Notes under the pieces: generated by a model | Database searches by the model: none | What the model saw: the letters and a program-made list of their open reading frames with translations, nothing else | What the model was told of the DNA's origin: nothing | Position numbers and translations under genes: made by a program | Assembly (NCBI GenBank): GCA_025738555.1 | Contig: JAOVFP010000004.1 | Coordinates: 2,914,001 to 2,978,000 of the forward strand | Origin: Cyathus striatus | Lineage: Eukaryota; Basidiomycota; Agaricomycetes; Agaricales; Nidulariaceae | Length of the DNA stretch: 64,000 nt | Direction: 5' to 3' | Shown: one piece after another, positions 34,870-46,162 of the stretch | How positions within the stretch are numbered: position 1 is the first letter of the stretch | How the letters are laid out: each line of letters opens with the position of its first letter

Positions 34870-37800
34870 TTAAGAAATAGGAGTAGGCCCGGGCTTATCC
34901 GGATAACGGGAGTGGAACTCTTCAATGATATCCGTAGCGTGTTCCAGTTCCGTGGCCGGAAGCCATGAAAACTCTTCATCGGTCCCTTCATACCCTAGCC
35001 AGCGTACATAGTACCTCAGTTTGCAACGCAAACGACGATCCAGTTTAGAGTCCAAGATTTCCGAGACCTCGTATTCAATATCACCATCAACCTGGACAGG
35101 TGGTGGTGGAGGAATAATGCGATCTGGGATAGTATTTTCAGTATTGGGTTCAAGCATGGATACATGGAATACTGGGTGGACTGCACGAAATTGTTCTGGA
35201 AGGCGCAAGGTACGCGAATGCGATCCGGCAAGTGCGATGACTTCAAAAGGTCCTAGGAACTTTTCTGCAAGTTTCCGGGATGGTCGGGTTGTCCGGAAGT
35301 ACTCGGCTTTAACGTATACCTTTGTCCCGACAGGGAATGCGGGTGCAGGTTTGCGACAGCGCATCGGCGGGTGCTTGATAACGTTTCTGCGCACTGAGTA
35401 TTTCGGTCCGAAGCATCTCGTGAAGTTCCTCGAGGTTTACTGCGAAGTGCCGTGCACGAGCGGAAGTGAGATCACGTTCCGGATGTATCGCAAGGTTCGG
35501 GTGATAACCCTTGTTTGCGTAGAACGGTGAAATTCCTGTGGTTGCGCTCGGTGCATTATTGTAAGCAAATTCAGCAAGAGGTAAAAGATCACACCAGTTA
35601 TCCTGCTGGTAGTTGCAGTAGGCCCGAAGGTATTGTTCCAGAGTTTGGTTTGTGCGTTCCGTTTGGCCGTCGCCTTCGGGATGATAACCCGAGGTGAAAT
35701 GTAAAGTGATGTCGAGGGCCGTACCGAGGGAGCGGAAGAAATGTGACACAAACTCGGAACCACGATCGGAAGTGATGTGTTCCGGGACTCCGTGCTTGGA
35801 AAAGACATGAAGTACAAATAGAAGCGCAAGGTCGGAAGAAGAGCAAGTGGTATGAGTGGGAATGAAGATAGACTGCTTGGAGAAACGATCCACGATAACG
35901 AGTATAGAATCATACTTGGAAGCCGATGATTTTGGAAGTTGATCTATGAAATCCATAGATATCGAATGCCATGGGCGTCCGGGAACCGGAAGTTGTTTCA
36001 GGGTTCCGTACGGGCGGTGGCGCTGTGGTTTAGAACGCATGCAAGTATTACAAGACTTACAATAGTCCTTTACAAACGTCCGTATAAGCGGCCAAGTATA
36101 TTCGCGTCGAATTAGCTCGAGGGTCTTGTTCTGTCCAAGGTGTCCTGAAAGCGGGTGGTCGTGTTTGTACTGTAAAACCCGAAGCCGAAGGGTTCCGGAG
36201 TCCGGAACATAGATCCGGTTATCTAGACGGAGGAAACCGTCCGGGGTTACAGTCCAACGATTCTCGGGAGTCCGCATTCGGATAACTGCGACCGGGTCAT
36301 TAGGGAGAGCTGATAATATGTCAGTATGTAACTGTTCAATGTCCATGATGATACTAGCGCGAAGAGCAGGTACAATAAGTGAGGTTGCTCGGAGAGAAGT
36401 GATAAGCTGTTCCTGGGTGAACACTGGACGATAGTTATGCGGATTGACCTTAGCGTAGTCGCTATCCCCCTCTTTAGGGTAGACGTCCCATCGTCTAGTC
36501 AGAGCATCCGGCTTCGCCCCGAGTTTTCCGGGTCGAAAGCGGATCACTAGATTGAACTGGGAAAGATACTCGGACCATCGGGCTTGTCGTCGGGACAAGA
36601 TCTTGGTTGTGGAAAAGTATTCCAAGTTCTTGTGGTCTGTGACGACATCGATGGGTGAACCGGAACCTTCCAGGTAATGACGCCAGACTTGGAATGCTTC
36701 GAAGATAGCAAGCAATTCCTTGTCGTGGGTGTCGTAGTTTAACTCGGGAGGTGTAAAGGTTCGTGAGTGGAAAGCGATAGGGTGAATCTCGCCATCATCG
36801 GAAACTATAGACAGGATAGCAGCCAACGCGTAATCCGAAGCGTCGGTTTCCACGATGAGCTGCTTGTCGGGAACCCAATGGGTAAGAATGGGTGCCGACG
36901 TGAAAGCGTCCTTAAGTTCAGTGAAAGCGGAACGGCATTTTTCCGAGAAGTTCCACGGATTACCCTTCCGGGTAAGGCGGGTGAGCGGAACAACTATGTC
37001 GGAATAGTTGTATATAAAACGCCGATAGAAATTAGCGAACCCAAGGAATGATTGAATGTCTTTTACTTTCCTTGGTTCCGGCCATTCTTGAATAGTCTTC
37101 ACCTTTGTTGGAGACATGGTGAGACCGTTGGGCGATAGTATACATCCGAGATATTCCACGGATTCGAGTGGAACTCACACTTATCGCGCGCGTACAACCC
37201 GTGCTTCCGGAGTCGACGCAAAACTTCCCTGACATGTTGGCGATGTTGCGCAAGGTTATCAGAGTATATAAGGATGTCATCCAAATAAACTATGACGCAC
37301 ACATCAAGAAGGTCTTTGAAAACATCGTTCATGAAGCGTTGGAAACCCGCGGGTGCATTGGAAAGTCCGAAGGGCATGACTAGCCATTCAAAGGATCCAT
37401 AGCGAGTCCGGAAAGCGGTTTTCCATTCATCGTCCTCAGCAATGCGGACCAGGTGGTACGCATGACGCAGGTCGATCTTGGTGTAGATACGGGCACGACG
37501 GGGACTGTCGAGCAAATCTGAAATGAGTGGCAAAGGATAACGATCCTTTTTAGAAATAGCGTTCAACCCGCGGAAATCCACACAAAGCCGAAGCGATCCG
37601 TCCTTCTTGCGGACAAAAAGGACGGGAGCCCCGTGCAGAGAGCGTGAAGGTTGAATAAATCCGATCCGGATATGTTCATCGATGAATTCCTGAAGAGCGG
37701 AAAGCTCGGATTGGGAAAGGGAATAGATCCGACCTACAGGAGGTGAAGCACCTTCTTCTAGGTTGATCTTTAAGTCGTAGGGACGGTGAGGGGCAAGTGT

Positions 37801-40074
37801 ATCTGCCCGGGACTTGCTAAATACATCAGCAAACTCGTGATACTCAGACGGTATTGAAGAGAGATCCGGAGCTTCCTCTGGATTGAGGGCAGCGGCGGAA
37901 GCGACAGCACCAAGCTGGATACGGAAAGTCTGTGCTCCCTCTAAACGGCATGCACGCGAGAAGGCGGCACCGTTTATTAGCGAAATGCTAGGAGGAGGTG
38001 GCAGAGACTCATCAGAGGTGACCGGAGATGGATCCTCGGAAGCGGAACCTGGTTCCGAGATCCCGGATTTGAGCGGAAGTTGCTCGGAAGTGTCTGGAGT
38101 CCGGAATGTTAATGAGCCCGATACCCAGTCAATCAACGGATTGAAGCGGGTGAGCCAATTGTATCCTAGGACTGCAGAACACACGGAATCAAGAGGTGTC
38201 ACATAGAGTTCAACTGTAATACATTCACCGGTAGGGAATAGTACAGGCAGTGTAACGAACTCGGTTATAACATGATTGGTGGTGCCATCGAAAAGTCTGA
38301 GAGCGATAGGTGGAGTAGGTGAGGTAGGAATAGCATGTGTCCGAACGAAAGATGAATCCATAAAACAATGGGTAGAACCCGAATCGACTAGAGCGCTATA
38401 TGAAACTGTACAGGGTGTAGGGAGAGCATGGATGGTACTACAAAGTGGAATATGAAGGGCATTGGGGTCGGAAAGAGCGGAAGCGTTGAGTCTTACCTGC
38501 ATCGGCTGCGCACAAGGGGGAACAACGCGGTCCTCGGCTTGTGTGGTGTCCAGAGGACCGCTCCCCTTTTTCGAACCCGAAGCCGGGTTGGAAAGAGGCG
38601 CGGACCTGCGGGTCGAGGGACCCGCAGAAGCCGACGTAGGAGCCGAAGCGGATATTCCGGATGCCCGGGCTCTAGCCGCGGAAGAGGCAGAGCGGGGACA
38701 TTCTTTGGCGCGATGCCCCGGATTACCGCAGAACAAGCATAGATTGTTGTCCATGCGACGCTGACGTTCTTGTGGCAAAAGTTTGCCATCTCGACCAACC
38801 TTGTCATTCAATTCCGGCCTCCGCTGTTGGGGAGGCTGCGAGGAACGAGGTGGGTGACTACCAGCACGGTGGGGATAACTCGGACGTGGCGCATATTGAC
38901 CCGAAACGAGGCGGGAAGGCGCCGGGGTGACTGCGGAGCGGTTTGTAGTAGCTCTAACAGAGCTATCCGGAACCCGCGGACCCCGAGGCTGGTGGGATTC
39001 CCGCGTACGCTCGGACTGGCGTTCCCAGTACCGACTATCGATCCCTTGAGCTAGTTTAATCATCCCGCGCTTTGTGGTAGGTTTCCCAACATGAGAGATC
39101 TCATCCTTAATGCGACCCGGAAACCCGGAATAGAGTCGGTGGCATAAGGACTTATCATCCCAGTCGGTGCGCTGTGCAAGCCTGTTGAACTGTACAAGAT
39201 ACTTGGACAGTTTCTGTGAATCCTTCATAACGAGGACATCCAGATCATTCTCGGCATCCCCTTCCGGGTTCGCTAACCCGAAGTTATCCTCTAGCATGAC
39301 GACGAAAACCTCCCAAGAGTGAAGGAACTCATCATCAGCATAGGGATTGGAGAGGGTCGGCATAACGAGCTGAAGCGCGGTATCCCGAAGATATGCGAGA
39401 GCGAAGTTGACTTGGGAGTGTCCATCCGAGTATTGGGAAGGATTATTCCGGAAGTAAATTTGGCATTGAGTAATGAACTGCTCCAACTTCTCAGCACTGG
39501 AACCATCAAAAGTATCTGGCTTTTGAACGTTGCGTTCCCGACGTGTTCCCGATGTACCCCGGGCGGATTCCGCAACTCTCAAAAGAGCTTCGGCAAGCCG
39601 GTCTTCCCGGGAGTGGCGCGCAAGAGGTGTGCGCCTGGGATTGTCGACATCATCCTCATCACCATCATCCCCTGAGTCTGAGGATGGTGGAGACGGAGGA
39701 TTGGGCTGAGAAGGAGGTGGAGGTGGCGGTCCAATGGTACCACCATCAGAGCCGTGACCCTCGGGAGTGTCCCGGTCTGCTGCGACTGTACCGTATGGCG
39801 GTGGAGTGCCATCCGGAGGAGCCTGAGCGGATCCGAGGTTCCCGGCTGCAGGAACAGAAAGTAGCTGAGCGGAAGTCGAGGGTGGAGCCAGGAAAGTAGC
39901 ACTAGGAGGTGGTGCTGGGCTGGGTGTAACCCGAGACGGTGTAGAAGGTAGAGAACCTGAAGTACTCCGTGGAGGCTGTTGCCTCGTAGCTGCACGGGTG
40001 GCACGAGCACCCACAGCATTGGTATGACTAGCGGTATGCGCTGTGCGAGTAACCGAAGTCCCAGTTGGAGCCAT
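34870..40074 (-). pseudogene. gag-pol polyprotein with chromodomain, two frame breaks
   Basis: Sense frame starts at ATG 40072-40074, only 36 nt from the LTR. Gag is Pro/Ser-rich with a zinc knuckle CLFCGNPGHRAKEC. Protease has the active site LVDSGSTHCF. Reverse transcriptase shows LCVDFRGLN and the catalytic YLDDILIYSD. RNase H follows (ETDASDYALAAIL). Integrase has the HHCC region (HDHPLSGHLG and CKSCNTC) and a DDE core including SMDFIDQLP, TSDRGSEF and ERTNQTLEQYL. The C-terminal chromodomain has YYVRWLGYEGTDEEFSWLP. The frame changes once inside RT near 37163 (one base short) and again after integrase near 35364 (one base extra). Neither site resembles a programmed frameshift position for this group. 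Confidence 0.93.
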
Positions 40075-40097
40075 GATAAAGAGATATCCAAGGTATC

Positions 40098-40108
40098 AGT
40101 ATTCGTAT
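40098..40108 (-). promoter_or_regulatory. Primer-binding site, self-priming type
   Basis: Two nucleotides after the 5' LTR the sense strand has ATACGAATACT. Its exact complement, AGTATTCGTAT, occurs in the LTR at 40440-40450 in the sense direction. In Tf1-type elements the first 11 nt of the mRNA fold back on such a site to prime reverse transcription; the match here is exactly 11 nt. No tRNA-complementary PBS is visible. Confidence 0.7.
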
Positions 40109-40110
40109 AC

Positions 40111-40875
40111 TGTTACGTACCGATTCTCTTCCTGTTTAGAAGTGGTTGCGAAGACACCCGGAGGGTGTGGGAGAACTATAACGGAAACCCGAAGTGAGTA
40201 CGGGTGCGGGAACGTAGAGCGGAAGTGCGGAAAGAACCGTGGCTTCAGCTTGTGTGCTGCGCCGCCTGGATATCCCCAGGGAATGGTTCGTATTTCGAGG
40301 AAGATGATATGTAACCAAGGAAGACGTTCCAGAGTATAAGAGAAGGCTTCGCCACTACACTAGGTAGTGGGAGAGAAACCCGAAGGAAAACCCGGAGCGG
40401 GTTTCAGAACTTAGAGTAGGAAGAAAGTGTACAGAGTTGATACGAATACTAAAGACTACCTATTACATCTGGAAGACTACTTATACTAAGTAGGAACCTG
40501 TAGATACGAATGTAGAAGTATTATACAAAGGACAAGTCAAAGGAGTAAGTAGGAAATGAAGTCTTGGCAAAGCGGAGTAGGGCGCAAATGACGCGCTCAG
40601 AATGAAGAATAAGGAACTAATCTACAAAGGCCATAATGAAACGTATAAGTAGGAATGGAAGGGAGGAGTAATAGAATGATGACGCGGTGAGGCCGTCATA
40701 AGAGAAAGTACGTATCCGGGATACCCGATAGAAAACCCGACGGGTTCCGGGTACGTTCCCGGGCGGGAACGTCGGGAAGTGTAAACCCGAAGCGGGTACG
40801 TTCCGGGAACGGACCGGGTATGTTGGAAGGTCACGTGGGAACGTCGGCACGATGTATCCGGACACGGATATAACA
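40111..40875 (-). repeat. 5' LTR
   Basis: 765 bp. If transcription begins at the self-priming sequence (sense A at 40450), U3 is 40451-40875 and R-U5 is 40111-40450. The same start is supported independently by a TATA-like box 35 nt upstream. Confidence 0.95.
40480..40485 (-). promoter_or_regulatory. TATA-like box in the 5' LTR
   Basis: Sense TATAAG 35 nt upstream of AGTATTCGTAT, the inferred 5' end of the genomic RNA. Confidence 0.5.
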
Positions 40876-40880
40876 TTCCT

Positions 40881-43080
40881 TCCCTTTAATATTACTACCT
40901 CGTTCTCCAGCCACGGCCATTTCTCCTATGACTATAATCTAGAGGTGTACTACTAGTTTACCATGTTCTACATTTCATGGAGTTTACTTAACCCTAGGAT
41001 GCCACATACCCATGGGCATTACTCCATACACATTCAGACAAAGTAGTTTACTATATAAACTACTCCTGTAATGTAGATAGACTTCAGTTTCAAATCAACT
41101 ACATTTACACCCTTCTCCCACTTGGGCCTTGAGCCAACTCCGCTATTTTGTCACTTACTCCGCTTTGTTCTAAATATGGAACTGGAAGTCCAAGGGGCAC
41201 AACACACAAGTTGAAGCCAACGTTCCACTACTCCTGTACTTGTTCATTATCTCCACACACCCTACTAATGTTGTACAAGTTACTCCGCTATTAGACTATC
41301 TACTCTGAGGTTCTGGTCCCTAGTGGAAAAGAATGGGACGTGATACGTGTCGACATTCACTCCCAGTTTGAAAGCCTAATTCCATTGAGTATCTGACCTC
41401 ATATTCCATAGAGACATACTTAATACGTGCTAATATGTGCCACTAACATTATTCCAGCAGAATATCGCACATTCTCGGAAGAATAAGACCAAGGGAAGGT
41501 CTAAAAAGCAAACTACATCAGTAAATCTGTACACACATTCATGAGAACATTCGGCACATTATCTTTCAAAGTGACATTAGGTGACATTTGTGTTTGTATT
41601 ATGAGTTGTCTTTCTCTTCCGTCATCAACGTTGACTTTCTCTCTGTCATTCGCCTCTTTGAAACATGGGTTTGCATTCAGTTGGTGTTCTGTTCGCATCT
41701 TGTCTTTTGCTGCATTTTAATACCTTCTAACTATATCAATGTCTAGCCTTGTGGCATATACCATCCCTATCCGCAGCAAGATTTTGCTAGTATGCTATGG
41801 TACATCTACAATGTGCACATCCTACAACTCATACAGCATAATTACTACTGAGACTCAATAAGTTGTCTGGTAACACCTTGGGGGGAAGAGAGAACTTGAA
41901 CACTGGGAAAAGTTGAAGGATGGTGAGATGTTGTCATATACCCAGAATCATGGGGTTCAATGTTTCAAGTTGATTGTTGATAGATGCCGAGCGTCCCAAC
42001 CCTGCTTACCGAGGCTTGGATAGGCAGCATCTGATCAGGTCAACTGGGGCCTCAAGCACACTGGATTCTACTGGCCCAGGGCGATTTCACTAAATTCTAA
42101 ATTTTGGATCTGAGTCTCGAGTTGTCCTGCCAATCAGCAAATTCAATTGAAAGCCCTTGAGGTTTGAACCTGTCTCATGCTGTTCCCTTTTTCACTGCCC
42201 TCCTCAGTGCTCCTGCCCCCACCATGCCAACGTTACTATCTATCAAGACAGAATTGTGTTTGGCCCTTATGTTGTGTTATAAATTCTCTGTGCTAACCCT
42301 CTATTCATCATGTTAGGCTTGCATTAGGAATAGCAAGTTGGCTTAGCAGGCTATTTGGACACTCAGGATGTGCCCAGTGACTGTGGAGTATTGGTAGGGT
42401 GAGGTTTTGTTGTGCAGTAGAAGAAGCACAGTGGCTTTTGGGTGAGTGCTATTTCACTATTTCTAAAGACCAATGCATTTCGTGACAGATCTTGTTTCAG
42501 ATGTACAGTTTAGCAGTATAGAGGCTATAGTAGAGGGAGTTGTTTCGATTTTTTGCATTACTGTCAGTTCTATATTATTTTGTAGTACATACTATTATGC
42601 GTAAAAGTACTCTATAAATGTACATGTATATATATGGCATAAAATATGTGCATATTTGCAATTTACTACCAAATTAAGTGAGCTTCAAGGTGCTTTTCAA
42701 GTGTCTTTCAGGTTGTCTTTTGTAAGGAAAGAATGCATTTGGGTAACATTCAAAAGACCAACTTGACATTTTAAAGATAACTCAAAGATAACTACTACAT
42801 TAAACGCAAATGACCTAGAGTTAAATGACACACTGAAGTTGACCACTTTTGTGACATTCCCAGCATTTTGGTCTTTAAAAGACACATAACGTCGTGAGAA
42901 TGCACCTACAGATTTGCTGATGTACAACTCTTGGGCTAGCGCGTCAAGTGCTTGCAGCTAAATGAGAGGGAGGATCAGCTGTTGACAAATTACCAAGTGA
43001 AGAACTTGATTATCATTGAGGAGCAGAGATGATTGAGATGACAGGTGGTGAGAAAGTATTAATTCCTAAGAAATCTCACA
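40881..43080. other. Intergenic, AT-rich
   Basis: Right flank of the LTR element. Short GTGACAT / CTTTGAAAG words recur around 41550-41660 and 42690-42900. I see no gene and no defined element boundary. Confidence 0.35.
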
Positions 43081-43109
43081 TGCATAGTCAAAAATGACCA
43101 CAGGAAGAA

Positions 43110-43935
43110 TTGATGAATGCACTGCAACGTTACCTTTGCAGACTGGATAGTAGGAATGGAGTAGACCCCATTGCCAATGTTGAGAATGAGGCACTTCAAG
43201 TTGAAAGTAACAGTAATGAGGATGCCAAAGACTCACAGTATGAATCAGACTACTGGAGACTTTCGACCGATTGTTTGGTGATTTTTCAGTGTGACACAAA
43301 AGTTCATTCATTGTTCTGTTCACCTCCCAGTTTGAAGTGTGACTAGCATAAAATTTGTTCACATCTCACAGTGTACTAACATGTCGCTGTTTATGTGCTC
43401 TGAAAGTATGAGGTTTAACAATGACAGGCATTTGAAATGTGTCAGACAGGGAGTTGGTCCCTTGCATTTGAATCACTGAACAGTTTGAAGTGCATATTGC
43501 TCTCCGAAAGCCAAGAGACCCTGATCCAGCCCTATACAACGAGATTTCAAGTGCGAGTACTGTCCCTTCTTCTGAAACCATTACCAATGTTCAAGAGAAT
43601 GTTCAAACCAATGTAGAGGCCATAGATATTCAGTTTAAGATGAAAGTGACCTTCCCTGTGATGTAGTGATAAACAAGGTCTTGGAGATGCCACAAGCTGA
43701 AGTTGTGCATAAGACTGAAGATGGAGTTCTCTATGTGGGCACACAGGCAGAGAATATTGACATTGATGTTCTGGCAGTTTCCAAAGGTCTTAGTATGGTG
43801 CCATTGAGTGAGGAGAAAGGAAGTGATGGAGGAAGAGATAAAGAATGCAGTCCTGAGAAAAGGAAGAGAAAGCTGAACACACATTACCTCGGGTTTTGGT
43901 GGCACCATGATGAAGATGGCTCTGACATTGAATAA
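43110..43935 (+). pseudogene. Degraded gene fragment, family not recognised
   Basis: Two protein-like plus-strand pieces: one around 43110-43346 (containing ALQRYLCRLDSRNGVDPIAN and an acidic stretch) and one around 43666-43935 (EVVHKTEDGVLYVGTQ, then a basic EKRKRKLNTHYLGFWWH and a stop). Between them the frame is broken by stops and shifts. Mixed acidic and basic low-complexity content gives no domain call. It could be a relic of a transposon-encoded protein. Confidence 0.35.
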
Positions 43936-44447
43936 GTAACCTGTATGCTGTGGTGACTTAATAGAATGAATATTGGTCTATATCTGTGGCGATTTTTTGA
44001 GTTTTCAGTGCTCTGGGAGATTTTTTTTTTTTGAACTGTTTGATCTTTCATCAATTACTAATGTGACACATGACATGCACTGAATTTCGTCTTGTCAAAA
44101 GGGTGCGTGACGCGTGACTGACAAATTGATTTGATTGTTACAGTAATGTAGAAAGCCAAGATTACATGTCTGACTGCTACACATTCATAGTTTTCACAGT
44201 TTTGGGTGGCTGTGTACTTAGTCAGCAACTGCATCCTCTTACAGTGATTGCGCCTCCCCACTACTATTTTGAAATCAGCTGTAATAAGTAACATGTAATG
44301 TATGTTGCTTCGCGACACACATTAAAGGGCAAGCTTGACAAATCCCAGTTTTTAGTTATATTATTTTTATACATACTAAGTTAACTTGTTGTACAATATT
44401 TTAACTACTACTATTTCTGCTTGAGTTTTATTTAAACAGAATTTAAC

Positions 44448-44659
44448 CAGTCTCCTTCCCAGACCCTATAGGAAGTTCCAATCCTAGAGCGGTATGTAGT
44501 TTTTAATCCAAGTTTGTGAGGTGATAAGAGAAATATACAAGTTGTTGTAATCAACCAATCATATCATTTGAATTGATCAATTCTATTTTTGGAAATAGGT
44601 ACCTTTGAACTTTAATTCACTGAAACTTCCTATAGGGTCTGGCACATAATATATACAAA
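44448..44659. repeat. Left terminal inverted repeat
   Basis: 212 bp. Within it, 44460-44641 is itself bounded by the inverted 18-mers starting CAGACCCTATAGG and ending CCTATAGGGTCTG, so each arm can fold on its own. Confidence 0.9.
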
Positions 44660-44831
44660 CACCACAGCCACCTTGATGGCCAGCTGGCCGACATCATTCT
44701 GAGTATGAAAGCAAATACTCAGGGACGAAAAAGTATTCAGGGACACTCTTCGTTGACAGGTGGGCAAGTCGCGTTGACGCACGTCGATTTCATTGCAATG
44801 TGAAAGACCTTACCACGTTTGGGACCACTGT

Positions 44832-45838
44832 ATGTCTACAATCCCTTCCATTGCCAACATTCGAAGAAAAACATTAGCTACATTCGGTATACACCCATGT
44901 CTCTGGCAAATCAGCGTGGTTCAAGCAATTCTCAAACGTGATTGCGATATAATTTCAATTGCTGGAACAGGCCTTGGGAAGATGTTGTCGTTTTGGATGC
45001 TGCTCATATTTCGCCCAGACAACAATATACTTATTGTTATTACACCTCTCAACATCCTGGGGATGCAGCACACTGAGTCACTGAGTAAAGCAGGAAAGAA
45101 AGGTATATTCATTGGGAGAGACACGGCTACAGCTGCAAATTTCCAGGTAAGTATACATCAGCACATGCATGAAGGATACTTATCATACCTTAGGCTATTG
45201 AAAAATTTGAATACCAAGTAATTGTCGTTAGCCCAGAGCAGTTGGTCAAAAGTAAGGGAGGTTTTGAGCAACTGTTCCAGAATCGGAACTTCACAAGTTG
45301 CATAATCTGTATCATTGTTGATGAAGCGCACTGTGTCTACATATGGAGTGCTTTCAGGCCGGAATACAATGAGCTCGGGCGTCTTCGAGATATTTTACCA
45401 AAGGAAATACCAATCTTGGTAACGTATGCAACACTTCCGAAACATATCCTGAACAAAGTCCGCGATATCCTAAGAATTTGTACCACAAATCTCGCTTTTT
45501 TTCGACAGTCCACCCAATGTTCCAACATTTTTTTGGGTATCCAAAAGATATTGAGCCCGCTGTCGAAATTTGAGGACTTGAAGTTCATCCTGAACAACAG
45601 GAAAGTTGGAGATCCACCGCCACCGAAATTCCTCATTTTTTTTGATGACATAAATGAGTCCATCGCTGCTTGGGAGTACCTATGCTTGCAAATTCCGCCC
45701 GCATATCATGAAAAGATAATATGGTTTAGTGCCAATATGTCAGACGACTACAAATGCATTCACAATGTCATTGTAGGCTTTGCTGTCCATCGCGGTCGTT
45801 GTTGTGAGTTATCGATCTCTTTAATTGATGTGACGTGA
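44832..45838 (+). pseudogene. Captured RecQ-like DEAH helicase fragment
   Basis: Exon 1 44832-45146, intron 45147-45193 (GT-AG), exon 2 from 45194; 319 codons to the stop at 45838. It resembles the helicase core of Agaricomycete RecQ-like proteins: FGIHPCLWQISVVQAIL, motif I GTGLGKM, motif Ia-like ITPLNILGMQ, VVSPEQL, the DEAH box VDEAHCVYIWS and the start of the second RecA-like lobe (PPPPKFLIFFDDINESI). Motif I has Met where Thr/Ser follows the catalytic Lys, so ATP hydrolysis is doubtful. The reading frame ends shortly after VHRGRC, where a GTGAGT donor has no matching acceptor. The rest of lobe 2 and the RQC region are missing. Confidence 0.8.
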
Positions 45839-45941
45839 TGCTATCGAAAACCCTTGATGCTGTACTATCATCTATTTTTGGAAATGGTCAATTTGAACTC
45901 AGAACTTCATGGCGTGTGCGGCAGTCAGCTCAACCCTCCTA

Positions 45942-46153
45942 TTTGTATATATTATGTGCCAGACCCTATAGGAAGTTTCAATGAATTAAAGTTCAAAGGT
46001 ACCTATTTCCAAAAAGAGAATTGATCAATTCAAATGATATGATTGGTTGATTACAACGACTTGTATATTTCTCTTATCACCTCACAAACTTGGATTAAAA
46101 ACTACATACTGCTCTAGGATCAGAACTTCCTATAGGGTCTGGGAAGGAGACTG
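45942..46153. repeat. Right terminal inverted repeat
   Basis: 212 bp, reverse complement of 44448-44659 at about 97% identity. Confidence 0.9.
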
Positions 46154-46162
46154 GAATTTAAC

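Larger units (their letters stand above)
32717..40875 (-). mobile_element. Ty3/Gypsy chromovirus LTR retrotransposon (Tf1/sushi-like), complete
   Basis: 8159 bp with LTRs at both ends and 5-bp target duplications TTCCT at 32712-32716 and 40876-40880. LTRs begin TGTTA and end TAACA. On the minus strand the order is 5' LTR, a 36-nt leader, a fused gag-protease-RT-RNase H-integrase-chromodomain reading frame, then an unusual antisense ORF region, a polypurine tract and the 3' LTR. The two LTRs differ by a single base as far as I can see, so insertion was recent. Even so the coding region carries two single-base frame breaks. The chromodomain, single fused ORF and self-priming match place it with Tf1/sushi-type chromoviruses. 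Confidence 0.95.
44448..46153. mobile_element. MULE-like element with 212-bp TIRs carrying a helicase fragment
   Basis: 1706 bp flanked by exact 9-bp duplications GAATTTAAC at 44439-44447 and 46154-46162. The terminal inverted repeats begin CAGTCTCCTTCC, are each 212 bp and differ at about six positions. Long TIRs with a 9-bp target duplication fit the Mutator (MULE) superfamily. There is no transposase. The interior is taken up by two exons and one intron of a RecQ-like helicase gene that ends at an orphan splice donor. That is the structure of a Pack-MULE, a non-autonomous element carrying a captured gene piece. The superfamily assignment is inference; the borders are directly seen. Confidence 0.8.

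Noticed and set aside
37150..37170. Programmed ribosomal frameshift in the retrotransposon
   Set aside because: The break is in the middle of RT, not at a gag-pol border, and loss of one base explains it; Tf1/sushi-type elements usually use a single frame.
39579..40091. 170-codon leucine-rich minus-strand frame
   Set aside because: Shadow of the proline-rich start of Gag in another frame.
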